Both the position numbers and the translations under genes were made by a program. Positions 56,807 through 64,000 of a stretch of DNA of 64,000 nt are shown one piece after another. The notes beneath the pieces were generated by a model that saw nothing but the letters and a program-made list of their open reading frames with translations, was not told the DNA's origin and ran no database searches. The stretch comes from Streptomyces filipinensis (GTDB lineage Bacteria; Actinomycetota; Actinomycetes; Streptomycetales; Streptomycetaceae): NCBI RefSeq assembly GCF_014649495.1, contig NZ_BMTD01000001.1, forward strand, positions 186,001 to 250,000. The letters are read 5' to 3'. Each line of letters opens with the position of its first letter. The stretch's first letter is position 1.

Positions 56807-58080
56807 ACGGCGAACTCCTGGAAGGCGATGCTCTTCTCGACCGGGTAGTACTCCGTCCCGAGCAGCTCGCGGATGATGTAGGCGTTCCGGTAGGCGCCCA
56901 TCCCCAGGTCGGGGCTGGTGATGCTGTGGGTGTGGACGCCGGCGTTCTGCAGGAAGACGCCTCGGCCGGTGACGTCGACGGCGTAGTTGCGGGCGATGTC
57001 GAAGTTGCCCCGGGAGTCGTAGCGCAGCCGGTCCCTGACGGGCTTGAGGAAGTCCGGCTCGGTGTACCGGTAGCCGGTGGCGAGGATCAGGCCCTCGCTG
57101 GTCAGCTCGTAGTCCTTCTCCTGTTCCTCCTGGCGGAAGGAGAGCGTGTACGCGCCGTCCGCGTACCGTGCGGCGTTCAGCGAGGAGTTGGTGAGCAGGC
57201 GGGTGGGGACCGGGCCGGCGAGGTTCTTCTGGTAGAGCAGGTCGAAGATCTCGTTGATCAGGTCGCCGTCGATGCCCTTGAACAGGCCTTTCTGCTCGGC
57301 GGTCAGCCGGTAGCGGGTGGCCTCGGGCAGTTCGCGGTAGTAGTCGACGTACTCCGGGGAGGTCATCTCCAGCGTGAGCTTGGTGTATTCGAGGGGGAAG
57401 AAGCGCGCGGAGCGGGTGACCCAGTTCAGCTGGTAGCCGTGGACGTCGATCTCACCGAGCAGGTCGTAGTAGATCTCGGCCGCCGACTGGCCGCTGCCGA
57501 CCAGCGTGATCGACTTCTTGCGCCGCAGCTCCGCCCTGTGGTGCACATAGCGGGAGTTGTGGAGGAAGTCGCCGCCCAGGCTCCGGCAGGCGTCCGGGAT
57601 GTGCGGCGGGGTGCCGGTGCCGAGGACCAGGTGGCGGGCGCGGTAGGTGTCACCGGCCGCGGTGCGGACGACGTACAGCTCGTCCTCGTACGTCACCTCG
57701 GTGACCGTCGTGCCGAACCGGACGCTGCTCAGCTTGCTCGCCGCCCAGCGGCAGTAGTCGTCGTACTCCACCCGCAGCGGATAGAAGTTCTCGCGGATGT
57801 AGAACGAGTAGAGTCTGCCCTTCTCCTTCAGGTAGTTGAGGAAGGAGTACGGCGAGGTCGGGTCGGCCAGGGTGACCAGGTCCGACATGAACGGGGTCTG
57901 CAGATGGGCGCCGTCCAGGAACATCCCGGCGTGCCATTCGAAGTCCGGTTTGGCGTCCAGGAAGACGCCGTCCAGACCGGCGATCGGTTCGGTGAGGCAG
58001 GCGAGGCCGAGGTTGAAGGGGCCCAGCCCGATTCCCACGAAGTCGTAGGTCGTGTGGGGGGTTTCAGGACGCGCGGTCAA
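56803..58080 (-). CDS. desB: Cadaverine N-monooxygenase
   Basis: A 425-residue flavin enzyme that N-hydroxylates cadaverine. FAD site [14 protein letters not shown], the NADPH site [14 protein letters not shown] and the C-terminal [12 protein letters not shown] are the ornithine/lysine hydroxylase motifs. It begins TTG 58080 with GGAGAG close upstream, overlapping desA by 17 bases; no ATG is available nearby. Coupled to desC downstream. Confidence 0.95.
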   Translation of the reverse strand: MTARPETPHTTYDFVGIGLGPFNLGLACLTEPIAGLDGVFLDAKPDFEWHAGMFLDGAHLQTPFMSDLVTLADPTSPYSFLNYLKEKGRLYSFYIRENFYPLRVEYDDYCRWAASKLSSVRFGTTVTEVTYEDELYVVRTAAGDTYRARHLVLGTGTPPHIPDACRSLGGDFLHNSRYVHHRAELRRKKSITLVGSGQSAAEIYYDLLGEIDVHGYQLNWVTRSARFFPLEYTKLTLEMTSPEYVDYYRELPEATRYRLTAEQKGLFKGIDGDLINEIFDLLYQKNLAGPVPTRLLTNSSLNAARYADGAYTLSFRQEEQEKDYELTSEGLILATGYRYTEPDFLKPVRDRLRYDSRGNFDIARNYAVDVTGRGVFLQNAGVHTHSITSPDLGMGAYRNAYIIRELLGTEYYPVEKSIAFQEFAV

Positions 58081-59506
58081 GGGACTCTCCCAGGTACTGC
58101 TCGGCGTGGCCGGCGATCAGGTCGAGGACGGCGGCGATGTCGGCCGTCGTGGTCTCGGGGTTGAGCAGGGTGAACTTCAGGTAGTGGCGGCCGCCGACCT
58201 TGGTGCCCGCGACCACGGCGTCGCCGGAGGCGAACAGGGCCTTGCGGGCGTGGAGGTTGGCGCGGTCGATCTCGGCCGGGTCGGTGACGGCCGCCGGGAT
58301 GTAGCGGAAGACGAGGGTGGACAGGCTGGGTTCGACGACGACGTGGTAGCGGGGGTCGGCGGCGAGCAGCCTCCAGCCCTCGGCCGCCAGGTCGCAGACC
58401 TCGTCGAAGAGCTGCCCGATACCGTCGGCGCCCATCACCCGCAGGGTCAGCCACAGTTTGAGGGCGTCGAAGCGGCGGGTGGTCTGCAGGGACTTGTCGA
58501 CCTGGTTGGGGATACGTTCCTGCACCATGCGTCGCGGGTTGAGGTACTCCGCGTGGTAGGTGGCGTGCCGCAGGGTGGCCGCGTCCTTCACCAGGACGGC
58601 GGAGGAACTCACCGGCTGGAAGAAGGACTTGTGGTAGTCGACGGTGACCGAGTCGGCGCGCTCGATGCCGTCGATGCGGTGCCGGTACTTCAGCGAGGCG
58701 AGCAGCCCGCAGCCGTAGGCCGCGTCGACGTGCATCCACGCGCCGTACTGGGCGCACAGTCCGGCGATCTCCGGGAGCGGGTCGATGGAGCCGAAGTCGG
58801 TGGTGCCGGCGGTGGCGACGACGGCCATGGGGGTCAGGCCGTCGCGCCGGCAGCGCTCCAGCTCGTGGGCGAGGGCGACGGTCTGCAGACGCTTCTCGTG
58901 GTCGACGGGGACGGGGACGACGGCCTCCTGCCCCAGCCCGAGCAGTCTGGCGGACTTCTGCACGCTGAAGTGGCTGGCCTCGGAGGCGAAGACGCGCAGG
59001 GTGGCGGGGTCTTCGCTCTTGGCCTCCTCGCGGGCGAGGAGCAGCGCCTGGAGGTTGGACTGGGTGCCGCCCGAGGTGAACACGCCGTCGGCGGCGGGCC
59101 CGAGGCCGATCCGCCGGGCCGTCCAGTCGACGAGCTTGCGCTCGATCAGGGTGCCGCCGGCCGACTGGTCCCAGGTGTCCAGCGAGGAGTTGACCGCCGA
59201 GAGCACGGCCTCGCCGAGCACGGCCGGGATGACGACGGGGCAGTTGAGGTGGGCGAGGTAGCGGGGGTGGTGGAAGTAGACCGCGTCGCGGAGGTAGACG
59301 TCCTCCAGCTCGTCCAGGACGGCGGCGGTGTCGCCGAGCGGGCGGTCCAGGTCGATGGCGTCGACGCGGGGGGCGAGGGCGTCCACGGTGACGCCGGTGA
59401 ACGGACGGTCGGTGGTGGCGAGTTTGGCCGCCACCCGCTCGACTCCTTCGGTCACGGAGCTGCGGTAGTGCTCCGTGGTGAGGCCATTGAGCAGGTGCGA
59501 GCGCAT
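58064..59506 (-). CDS. desA: Lysine decarboxylase (cadaverine-forming)
   Basis: A 480-residue PLP enzyme converting L-lysine to cadaverine, the first step of desferrioxamine. The PLP lysine is in [16 protein letters not shown], with AAYGCGLL and [16 protein letters not shown] around the cofactor: group II decarboxylase fold. ATG 59506 has GGAGGA 8 bases up. It opens desABCD and is controlled from the perfect iron box 43 bases upstream. Confidence 0.96.
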   Translation of the reverse strand: MRSHLLNGLTTEHYRSSVTEGVERVAAKLATTDRPFTGVTVDALAPRVDAIDLDRPLGDTAAVLDELEDVYLRDAVYFHHPRYLAHLNCPVVIPAVLGEAVLSAVNSSLDTWDQSAGGTLIERKLVDWTARRIGLGPAADGVFTSGGTQSNLQALLLAREEAKSEDPATLRVFASEASHFSVQKSARLLGLGQEAVVPVPVDHEKRLQTVALAHELERCRRDGLTPMAVVATAGTTDFGSIDPLPEIAGLCAQYGAWMHVDAAYGCGLLASLKYRHRIDGIERADSVTVDYHKSFFQPVSSSAVLVKDAATLRHATYHAEYLNPRRMVQERIPNQVDKSLQTTRRFDALKLWLTLRVMGADGIGQLFDEVCDLAAEGWRLLAADPRYHVVVEPSLSTLVFRYIPAAVTDPAEIDRANLHARKALFASGDAVVAGTKVGGRHYLKFTLLNPETTTADIAAVLDLIAGHAEQYLGESLDRAS

Positions 59507-59548
59507 GTGGGGGTCCTCCGAGGGGACAGTCCGTGCGGGGGTTTTGAC

Positions 59549-59567
59549 TTAGGTTAGCCTAACCTAA
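59549..59567. promoter_or_regulatory. Iron box (DmdR1-type) of desABCD
   Basis: TTAGGTTAGCCTAACCTAA is a 19-base perfect inverted repeat (around a central base), equal to the iron box consensus of Streptomyces except at the centre. It lies 43 bases before desA. Confidence 0.95.
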
Positions 59568-59620
59568 CTTCTTCGGATCAAGGCATGGCTGACCCGTGAC
59601 CGGCGCCACTCCAGGGGGAG

Positions 59621-60475
59621 TTACTCGGCGGCCCGCAACTGTTCCTCGGTCATCCCCCGCCGCCAGTACCCGACGAAGGTCACCCGCCGCCGGTCCACCC
59701 CGCGCTCCCCGACGAAGTACCGCCGCAGCGCCTTCACCTGCCCCGACTCCCCGGCGATCCACACGTACGGCCGCTCGGCGGCGGGGAGCCGGGCGGCCCG
59801 TACGGCATCGACGGCCATGGGGGACCCGTCGTGCCGTACGAGCCACGTGATCTCCGCGTCCGCCTCCGTGCGCACGTCCTGGATGTCACCGGCGTGCGGC
59901 ACCTCCAGCCAGGCCCGCACGCGGGTGCCGGCGGGCAGGGACTCCAGGGTCGCGGTCGCGGCCGGTACGGCGGTCTCGTCGCCCCACAGCACGACGAGGT
60001 CGGTGTCCTCGGGCGGGCGGAAGCGGATCGCCCGGTTGTCGGCGACGGCGGGCCCGAGCAGCAGGACCCGGTCGCCGGTGGTGGCCCGGGAGGCCCAGCG
60101 GGAGGCGGGGCCGGCGGGCGTGGAGGCGCCGGTCCCGACGCCGTGCAGCGCGAAGTCGATGTCGATCTCGGCCGTGTGCCCCAGGGCGTCGCGGCGCAGG
60201 GCCCGGAGGGTGTACGAGCGCATGACCGCCCGTATGCCGTCCGGGAGTTCACGCCACGCCTGCCACCAGTCGTCGCCCAGCTCCAGGGGCACGACAGGCT
60301 CCGGCTGGCCCGGATGCGGCAGGAACAGGGACAGGGACTGGTCCCGCCCGTCGGAGTGGAAGGCGTGCAGATCGGCTCCGCCGAAGGTCACGCGAACCAG
60401 AGACGGCCCCAGCCGCCTCGTCCGTACGACCTGCAGGGAGAAGAAGCGGAACGGGGCGGCTACGGCCGTCGTCAT
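59621..60475 (-). CDS. desF: Siderophore-interacting protein (ferric-siderophore reductase)
   Basis: A 284-residue flavin reductase of the SIP (ViuB) family that releases iron from imported ferrioxamine. FAD domain: LVRVTFGGADL, VMRSYTLRALRRD (RxYT motif); NAD(P) side: VLWGDETAVPAATATLESLP and VWIAGESGQVKALRRYFV. It lies 51 bases after desE on the same strand, so the two form an uptake operon under the upstream iron box. Confidence 0.92.
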   Translation of the reverse strand: MTTAVAAPFRFFSLQVVRTRRLGPSLVRVTFGGADLHAFHSDGRDQSLSLFLPHPGQPEPVVPLELGDDWWQAWRELPDGIRAVMRSYTLRALRRDALGHTAEIDIDFALHGVGTGASTPAGPASRWASRATTGDRVLLLGPAVADNRAIRFRPPEDTDLVVLWGDETAVPAATATLESLPAGTRVRAWLEVPHAGDIQDVRTEADAEITWLVRHDGSPMAVDAVRAARLPAAERPYVWIAGESGQVKALRRYFVGERGVDRRRVTFVGYWRRGMTEEQLRAAE

Positions 60476-60526
60476 GGGTGGCTCCTGAGGGTGGGGTTCA
60501 GGGCTGTGTCAGGGGTGGTCCGGAGG

Positions 60527-61573
60527 TCAGCTGACCTTCTTCGCCTTCTCCAGGGCCTCGGCCAGACCGGTGAGCAGCGGCACGCACTTGTCGTACGACA
60601 GGATCGGCTCGGGCGAGCGGGCGATGACCTGCCCCGCCTTCACCGCGGGCAGCTTCTTCCAGGTCGCCTTGCTGATGTCGGCCGGCTGGACGGTCGAGGA
60701 CCGGTCGTCCATCATGATGATGTCGGCCGGGTACTTGTCGACGTTCTCCCAGCTCAGCGACTCGTACCAGCCGCCGCCCTGCTTCTTGGCACTCTCCGGC
60801 GGCTCCACGAAGTTCACGCCGAGGGCCTTGAAGTACTCCAGGTCCACCGAGAGGTTGGTGCCGGAGACGTAGAACAGCTGGTCGCTCGCGCTGCCGGCCA
60901 TCACCTTGATGCCGGGCTTGGCCCTGGCGGCGGCGCGCAGCCGGGCGGCGGCGGCCTCGAACCGCTTCTTGGCGTCGGTCACCCTGGCGGCCTTCATGTC
61001 GGCGCCGAGCGACCCGGCCAGGCTCCACATGCGCTGCAGCGACTCGGTGAGCTGACGGTCGTAGACGGAGATGGCGACGCTGGGGGCCAGTTGGGCGATC
61101 TTCTTCTTCGACTCCTCGGGGACGTACCAGAGCGTGCCGGCGCCGTCGAACATCGTGGAGATCAGCACGTCGGGCGCGAGCGAGGCGTACTTCTCGATGC
61201 TGAACTGGCCCCAGGTGTTGCCGAGGACCGTCACCTTGCTGACGTCCATGTCGCCGGCCTGGACGTCGGCCTTGCCGTCCTTGGTCGTCGTCGGGCCGAA
61301 GACGCCCTTGACCTGGACGCCGTAGTCGTGGAGTGCCGCGCCGACACCGGTGAAGGCGACGATGTTCGCGGGGACCTTGTCGAGCTTCACGGTCGTGCCG
61401 CGGTCGTCCTTGAAGGACCAGGGGCCGGACCTGGCGGCCTGCGTCCCGCTGCCCGAGCCGGTGTCTTCGCCCTTGCCGTCCCCGCAGGCGGTGAGCGCGG
61501 CACCGAGTGCGAGGACGCCGCCCGCGGCGAGGATGCCGCGGCGATTCATGTGCGGGGCAGGGGCGTTGGACAT
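60527..61573 (-). CDS. desE: Ferrioxamine-binding lipoprotein
   Basis: A 348-residue siderophore-binding protein. The lipobox is LGAALTAC with RRGILAAGG upstream, which also resembles a Tat signal. The FhuD/FepB-like fold includes KVPANIVAFTGVGAALHDYG and ADIIMMDDRSSTVQP. It captures ferrioxamines B and E for an Fhu-type permease encoded elsewhere. An iron box lies 54 bases upstream. Confidence 0.94.
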   Translation of the reverse strand: MSNAPAPHMNRRGILAAGGVLALGAALTACGDGKGEDTGSGSGTQAARSGPWSFKDDRGTTVKLDKVPANIVAFTGVGAALHDYGVQVKGVFGPTTTKDGKADVQAGDMDVSKVTVLGNTWGQFSIEKYASLAPDVLISTMFDGAGTLWYVPEESKKKIAQLAPSVAISVYDRQLTESLQRMWSLAGSLGADMKAARVTDAKKRFEAAAARLRAAARAKPGIKVMAGSASDQLFYVSGTNLSVDLEYFKALGVNFVEPPESAKKQGGGWYESLSWENVDKYPADIIMMDDRSSTVQPADISKATWKKLPAVKAGQVIARSPEPILSYDKCVPLLTGLAEALEKAKKVS

Positions 61574-61626
61574 GGCTCGGCTGCTTTCGGAACAGGGCGG
61601 GGCGACCCACCGGACTGGTTCGAAGG

Positions 61627-61645
61627 TCAGGTTAGCCTAACCTCA
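61627..61645. promoter_or_regulatory. Iron box (DmdR1-type) of desEF
   Basis: TCAGGTTAGCCTAACCTCA keeps the AGGTTAGCCTAACCT core of the iron box with altered outer bases. Confidence 0.9.
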
Positions 61646-61699
61646 CTCGATGTCCAGGGGGTCGGTGCCCGTACCGTCTCGGCGGCGAGGGTGACGCCA

Positions 61700-61722
61700 G
61701 GCGCCCCGCCCGCAAGGGCGCC
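61700..61722 (-). terminator. Possible terminator after the acyl-CoA dehydrogenase gene
   Basis: GGCGCCC and GGGCGCC form a 7-base stem with a 9-base loop, 9 bases after the stop in the minus direction; no U-run. Confidence 0.4.
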
Positions 61723-61731
61723 CCGCAAGCC

Positions 61732-62901
61732 TCAGCCCACCAGCCCCAGTTCCCGCGCGATCAGCATCCGCTGGACCTCGCTCGTGCCCTCGCCGATCTC
61801 CAGGATCTTGGAGTCGCGCCACATACGGGCCACCGGGTACTCGTTCATGAAGCCGTAGCCGCCGTGGATCTGCGTGGCGTCGCGGGCGTTGTCGACGGCG
61901 ACCGTGGAGGAGTGGAGCTTGGCCAGCGCCGCCTCCTTCTTGAAGGGCTCGCCCGCGACCAGGCGGCTGGCCGCGTCCCGCCAGGCCAGGCGGGCCGTGT
62001 GCGCCTTCATCTCCATGTCGGCGATCTTGAACTGGATGGCCTGGTTGGCGCCGATCGGCCTGCCGAAGGCGTGGCGTTCCTTCGCGTACTTCACCGACTC
62101 GTCCACACAGCCCTGGGCCAGGCCCGTGGCGAGCGCCGCGATGGCGATGCGGCCCTCGTCCAGGATGCGCAGGAACTGGGCGTAGCCCCGGCCCTCCTCG
62201 CCCAGGAGGTTGGCGGCGGGGACGCGGACGTCGGCGAACGACAGTTCACGGGTGTCGGAGGCGTTCCAGCCGACCTTCGAGTAGGGCGCGGCGACCGTGA
62301 AGCCCGGCGTGCCGGACGGGACGATGATCGAGGAGATCCGCGGCTTGCCGTCCGGCTTGCGGCCGGTGACCGCGGTGACCGTCACCAGACCCGTGATGTC
62401 CGTGCCGGAGTTGGTGATGAAGCACTTCGTGCCGTTGATCACCCACTCGTTCGTGTCCGGGTCCAGGCGGGCCGTCGTACGGGTCGCGCCCGCGTCGCTG
62501 CCGCCGTCCGGCTCGGTCAGGCCGAACGCGCCCAGGATCTCGCCCGCGCACAGGCGGGGCAGCCACTCGCGCTTCTGCTCGTCCGTGCCGAAGAGGTGCA
62601 GCGGCATGGCGCCCAGCGACACCCCCGCCTCCAGGGTGATCGCCACCGAGGAGTCCACCCGGGCCAGTTCCTCCAGGGCGATGCCGAGGGCCAGATAGTC
62701 GCCGCCCATGCCGCCGTACTCCTCCGGGAACGGCAGCCCGAACAGGCCCATACGGCCCATCTCGCGGACGATCTCGTAAGGGAACTCGTGCCGCTCGTAG
62801 AAGTCGCCGATCTTCGGCGCCACCACGTCGTGCGCGAACTCCTCCACCGTACGGCGGAGTTCCTCCAGCTCGGGGCTGAGACGGTGGTCCATGCTGATCA
62901 C
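61732..62901 (-). CDS. Acyl-CoA dehydrogenase (isovaleryl-CoA-type)
   Basis: A 389-residue FAD enzyme. N-terminal helical domain (FPYEIVREMGRMGLFGLPFP), the middle GAFGLTEPDGGSDAGATRTTA signature, and IHGGYGFMNEYPVARMWRDSK with IGEGTSEVQRMLIA, including a Glu at the usual base position. GTG 62901 overlaps the HMG-CoA lyase stop (GTGA) and has AAGGA upstream; ATG 62892 is the alternative. With its neighbours it fits oxidation of isovaleryl-CoA in leucine breakdown. Confidence 0.9.
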   Translation of the reverse strand: MISMDHRLSPELEELRRTVEEFAHDVVAPKIGDFYERHEFPYEIVREMGRMGLFGLPFPEEYGGMGGDYLALGIALEELARVDSSVAITLEAGVSLGAMPLHLFGTDEQKREWLPRLCAGEILGAFGLTEPDGGSDAGATRTTARLDPDTNEWVINGTKCFITNSGTDITGLVTVTAVTGRKPDGKPRISSIIVPSGTPGFTVAAPYSKVGWNASDTRELSFADVRVPAANLLGEEGRGYAQFLRILDEGRIAIAALATGLAQGCVDESVKYAKERHAFGRPIGANQAIQFKIADMEMKAHTARLAWRDAASRLVAGEPFKKEAALAKLHSSTVAVDNARDATQIHGGYGFMNEYPVARMWRDSKILEIGEGTSEVQRMLIARELGLVG

Positions 62902-63842
62902 TGGTCCTTGTGGGAGAGAGCGCGGACGGTACGGGACGGGCTGGGCCGGTCCAGATGGGCGGCCATCCACACGCTGGTGGCGGTGAGACGGCCGAGGTCG
63001 ACCCCGGTCTGGATGCCGAGACCGTGCAGCATCCAGACGAGGTCCTCGGTGGCGAGGTTGCCGGTGGCGGACTTGGCGTACGGGCAGCCGCCGAGTCCGC
63101 CGGCCGAGGAGTCGACCGTGGTCACCCCGTGCTCCAGCGCCGCATAGGTGTTGGCGAGCGCCTGGCCGTAGGTGTCGTGGAAGTGCACGCCGAGCATGTT
63201 GGTCGGCACGCCCTCCTCGTTGAGCAGGTTGAGCAGTTCGAGCACATGGCCGGGGGTGGCCACGCCGATCGTGTCGCCGAGGCTCAGCTCGTCGCAGCCC
63301 ATGTCCCGCAGGGCCTTGCAGACACGGGCCACCTGGTGCAGGGGGACCGGGCCCTCCCAGGGGTCGCCGAAGCACATGGACACATAGCCGCGCACGTGCA
63401 CGTCCCGGTCCTTCGCCTGCCGCACCACCGGCTCGAACACGGCCAGCGACTCGTCCAGCGTGCGGTTGAGGTTGGCCTTCGCGAAGGACTCGGTGGCGCT
63501 GGCGAAGACGGCGATCCGGTCGGCGCCGAGCGCCAGCGCCCGGTCCAGCCCGCGCTGGTTGGGCACCAGGACGGGCAGCGCCACCCCCGGCAGGTCGACG
63601 ACCATCGGGAACAGCTGCTCGGCGTCGGCGAGTTGGGGCACCCACTTGGGGTGCACGAAGCTGGTCGCCTCGATGGTCGTCAGGCCCGCGGCGGCGAGCC
63701 GGCGGATGAACTCCGCCTTGATCTCGGCCGGTACGGTCCTCTTCTCGTTCTGCAGCCCGTCGCGCGCGCCGACCTCGTAGATCCGCACCCGTGCGGGCAG
63801 ACCGGTGGCCGGTACGACCATGGGGAGTCCGTCGGCGGTCAC
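62898..63842 (-). CDS. Hydroxymethylglutaryl-CoA lyase
   Basis: A 314-residue class-I aldolase-type lyase that splits HMG-CoA to acetyl-CoA and acetoacetate. Motifs: VRIYEVGARDGLQNEKRTVP (metal-binding Asp), SFVHPKWVPQLAD, VRGYVSMCFGDP, HFHDTYGQALANT and the active Cys in SSAGGLGGCPYAKSATGN. Starts GTG 63842, overlapping the carboxylase stop (GTGA). Central step of leucine degradation. Confidence 0.95.
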   Translation of the reverse strand: MTADGLPMVVPATGLPARVRIYEVGARDGLQNEKRTVPAEIKAEFIRRLAAAGLTTIEATSFVHPKWVPQLADAEQLFPMVVDLPGVALPVLVPNQRGLDRALALGADRIAVFASATESFAKANLNRTLDESLAVFEPVVRQAKDRDVHVRGYVSMCFGDPWEGPVPLHQVARVCKALRDMGCDELSLGDTIGVATPGHVLELLNLLNEEGVPTNMLGVHFHDTYGQALANTYAALEHGVTTVDSSAGGLGGCPYAKSATGNLATEDLVWMLHGLGIQTGVDLGRLTATSVWMAAHLDRPSPSRTVRALSHKDQ

Positions 63843-64000
63843 CGGGCCACCCCTTCCTCGGCGTGGGGTGCGATCACGGCGAGCACCTGGTCCATGGCGA
63901 CCGTGGTGCCCGGGGCCACGTCCAACTCGGCGACCGTGCCGGCGTGCGGGGCGGAGATGACGTGCTCCATCTTCATCGCCTCCACCACCAGCAGGCTCTG
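63839..64000 (-). CDS. Biotin-dependent acyl-CoA carboxylase alpha subunit, C-terminus (partial)
   Basis: Only the last 53 residues are inside the window. They carry the biotinyl domain with the biotin-acceptor lysine in EAMKMEHVISAPHAG, followed by VAPGTTVAMDQVLAVI. It stops 4 bases into the HMG-CoA lyase gene. In this context it is probably the methylcrotonyl-CoA-type carboxylase of leucine breakdown. Confidence 0.93.
   Translation of the reverse strand, partial: QSLLVVEAMKMEHVISAPHAGTVAELDVAPGTTVAMDQVLAVIAPHAEEGVAR

Overview
The window is high-GC DNA with strong third-position GC, GTG/TTG starts and actinobacterial gene families throughout. It reads as a chromosomal core segment of a Streptomyces species. 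Gene order follows, in descending direction, the stretch that in S. coelicolor runs from cslA/lpmP past cdgA, the ceb genes and adpA to the desferrioxamine cluster and the leucine-degradation genes. That synteny is recalled, not searched.

Layout. (1) 0-5.7 kb: N-terminus of a cellulose-synthase-like glycosyltransferase (cslA), a FadR-type regulator, a cell-wall hydrolase, an SPFH protein, an AA10 lytic polysaccharide monooxygenase (lpmP) behind a DasR-type box, and a decayed acyl-CoA synthetase fragment. (2) 5.8-14.5 kb: a catabolic island with an IclR regulator, an Ehu-type amino-acid ABC transporter (B-C-D-A, each junction overlapping), a DUF3830 protein, an amidase, a D-2-hydroxyacid dehydrogenase and two coupled Asp/Glu-racemase or maleate-isomerase paralogues. 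(3) 14.6-19.3 kb: a flavin oxidoreductase, the c-di-GMP enzyme gene cdgA, and a secreted M6 peptidase. (4) 19.3-24.7 kb: a DNA-metabolism block. Its core is a translationally coupled trio: a RecB/Cas4-like nuclease with four cysteines placed like an Fe-S cluster, a 529-residue protein of unknown family, and an SF1 (Upf1/Dna2-like) helicase. I regard this as the best candidate for an undescribed system. (5) 24.6-33.8 kb: PAP2 phosphatase, histidine phosphatase, XRE/TPR regulator, spermidine-synthase-like protein, a two-component system and a GH18 chitinase with a DasR-type box. (6) 33.9-40.0 kb: the cellobiose module bglC-cebG-cebF-cebE and cebR with CebR boxes. (7) 40.1-49.3 kb: an LspA paralogue coupled to a TetR regulator, an MFS exporter, ornA, the developmental regulator adpA (with its TTA codon), a stress protein, a transporter and glmS. 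(8) 49.5-54.5 kb: a Tat-exported phosphoesterase, a DUF4429/SHOCT protein, a GH20 hexosaminidase behind a third DasR-type box, and an orphan gene. (9) 54.5-61.6 kb: desferrioxamine biosynthesis and uptake (desE, desF, desABCD) with two iron boxes. (10) 61.7-64 kb: acyl-CoA dehydrogenase, HMG-CoA lyase and the C-terminus of a biotin-dependent acyl-CoA carboxylase, as in leucine/isovalerate breakdown.

RNA genes are three identical tRNA-Lys(CTT) copies, all on the minus strand, and one tRNA-His(GTG). A common theme is carbon and amino-sugar sensing tied to development: DasR-type boxes at three chitin-degradation genes, CebR control of cellobiose uptake, bldA control of adpA, and c-di-GMP turnover by CdgA. 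No CRISPR array, insertion sequence, prophage or replication origin was seen.
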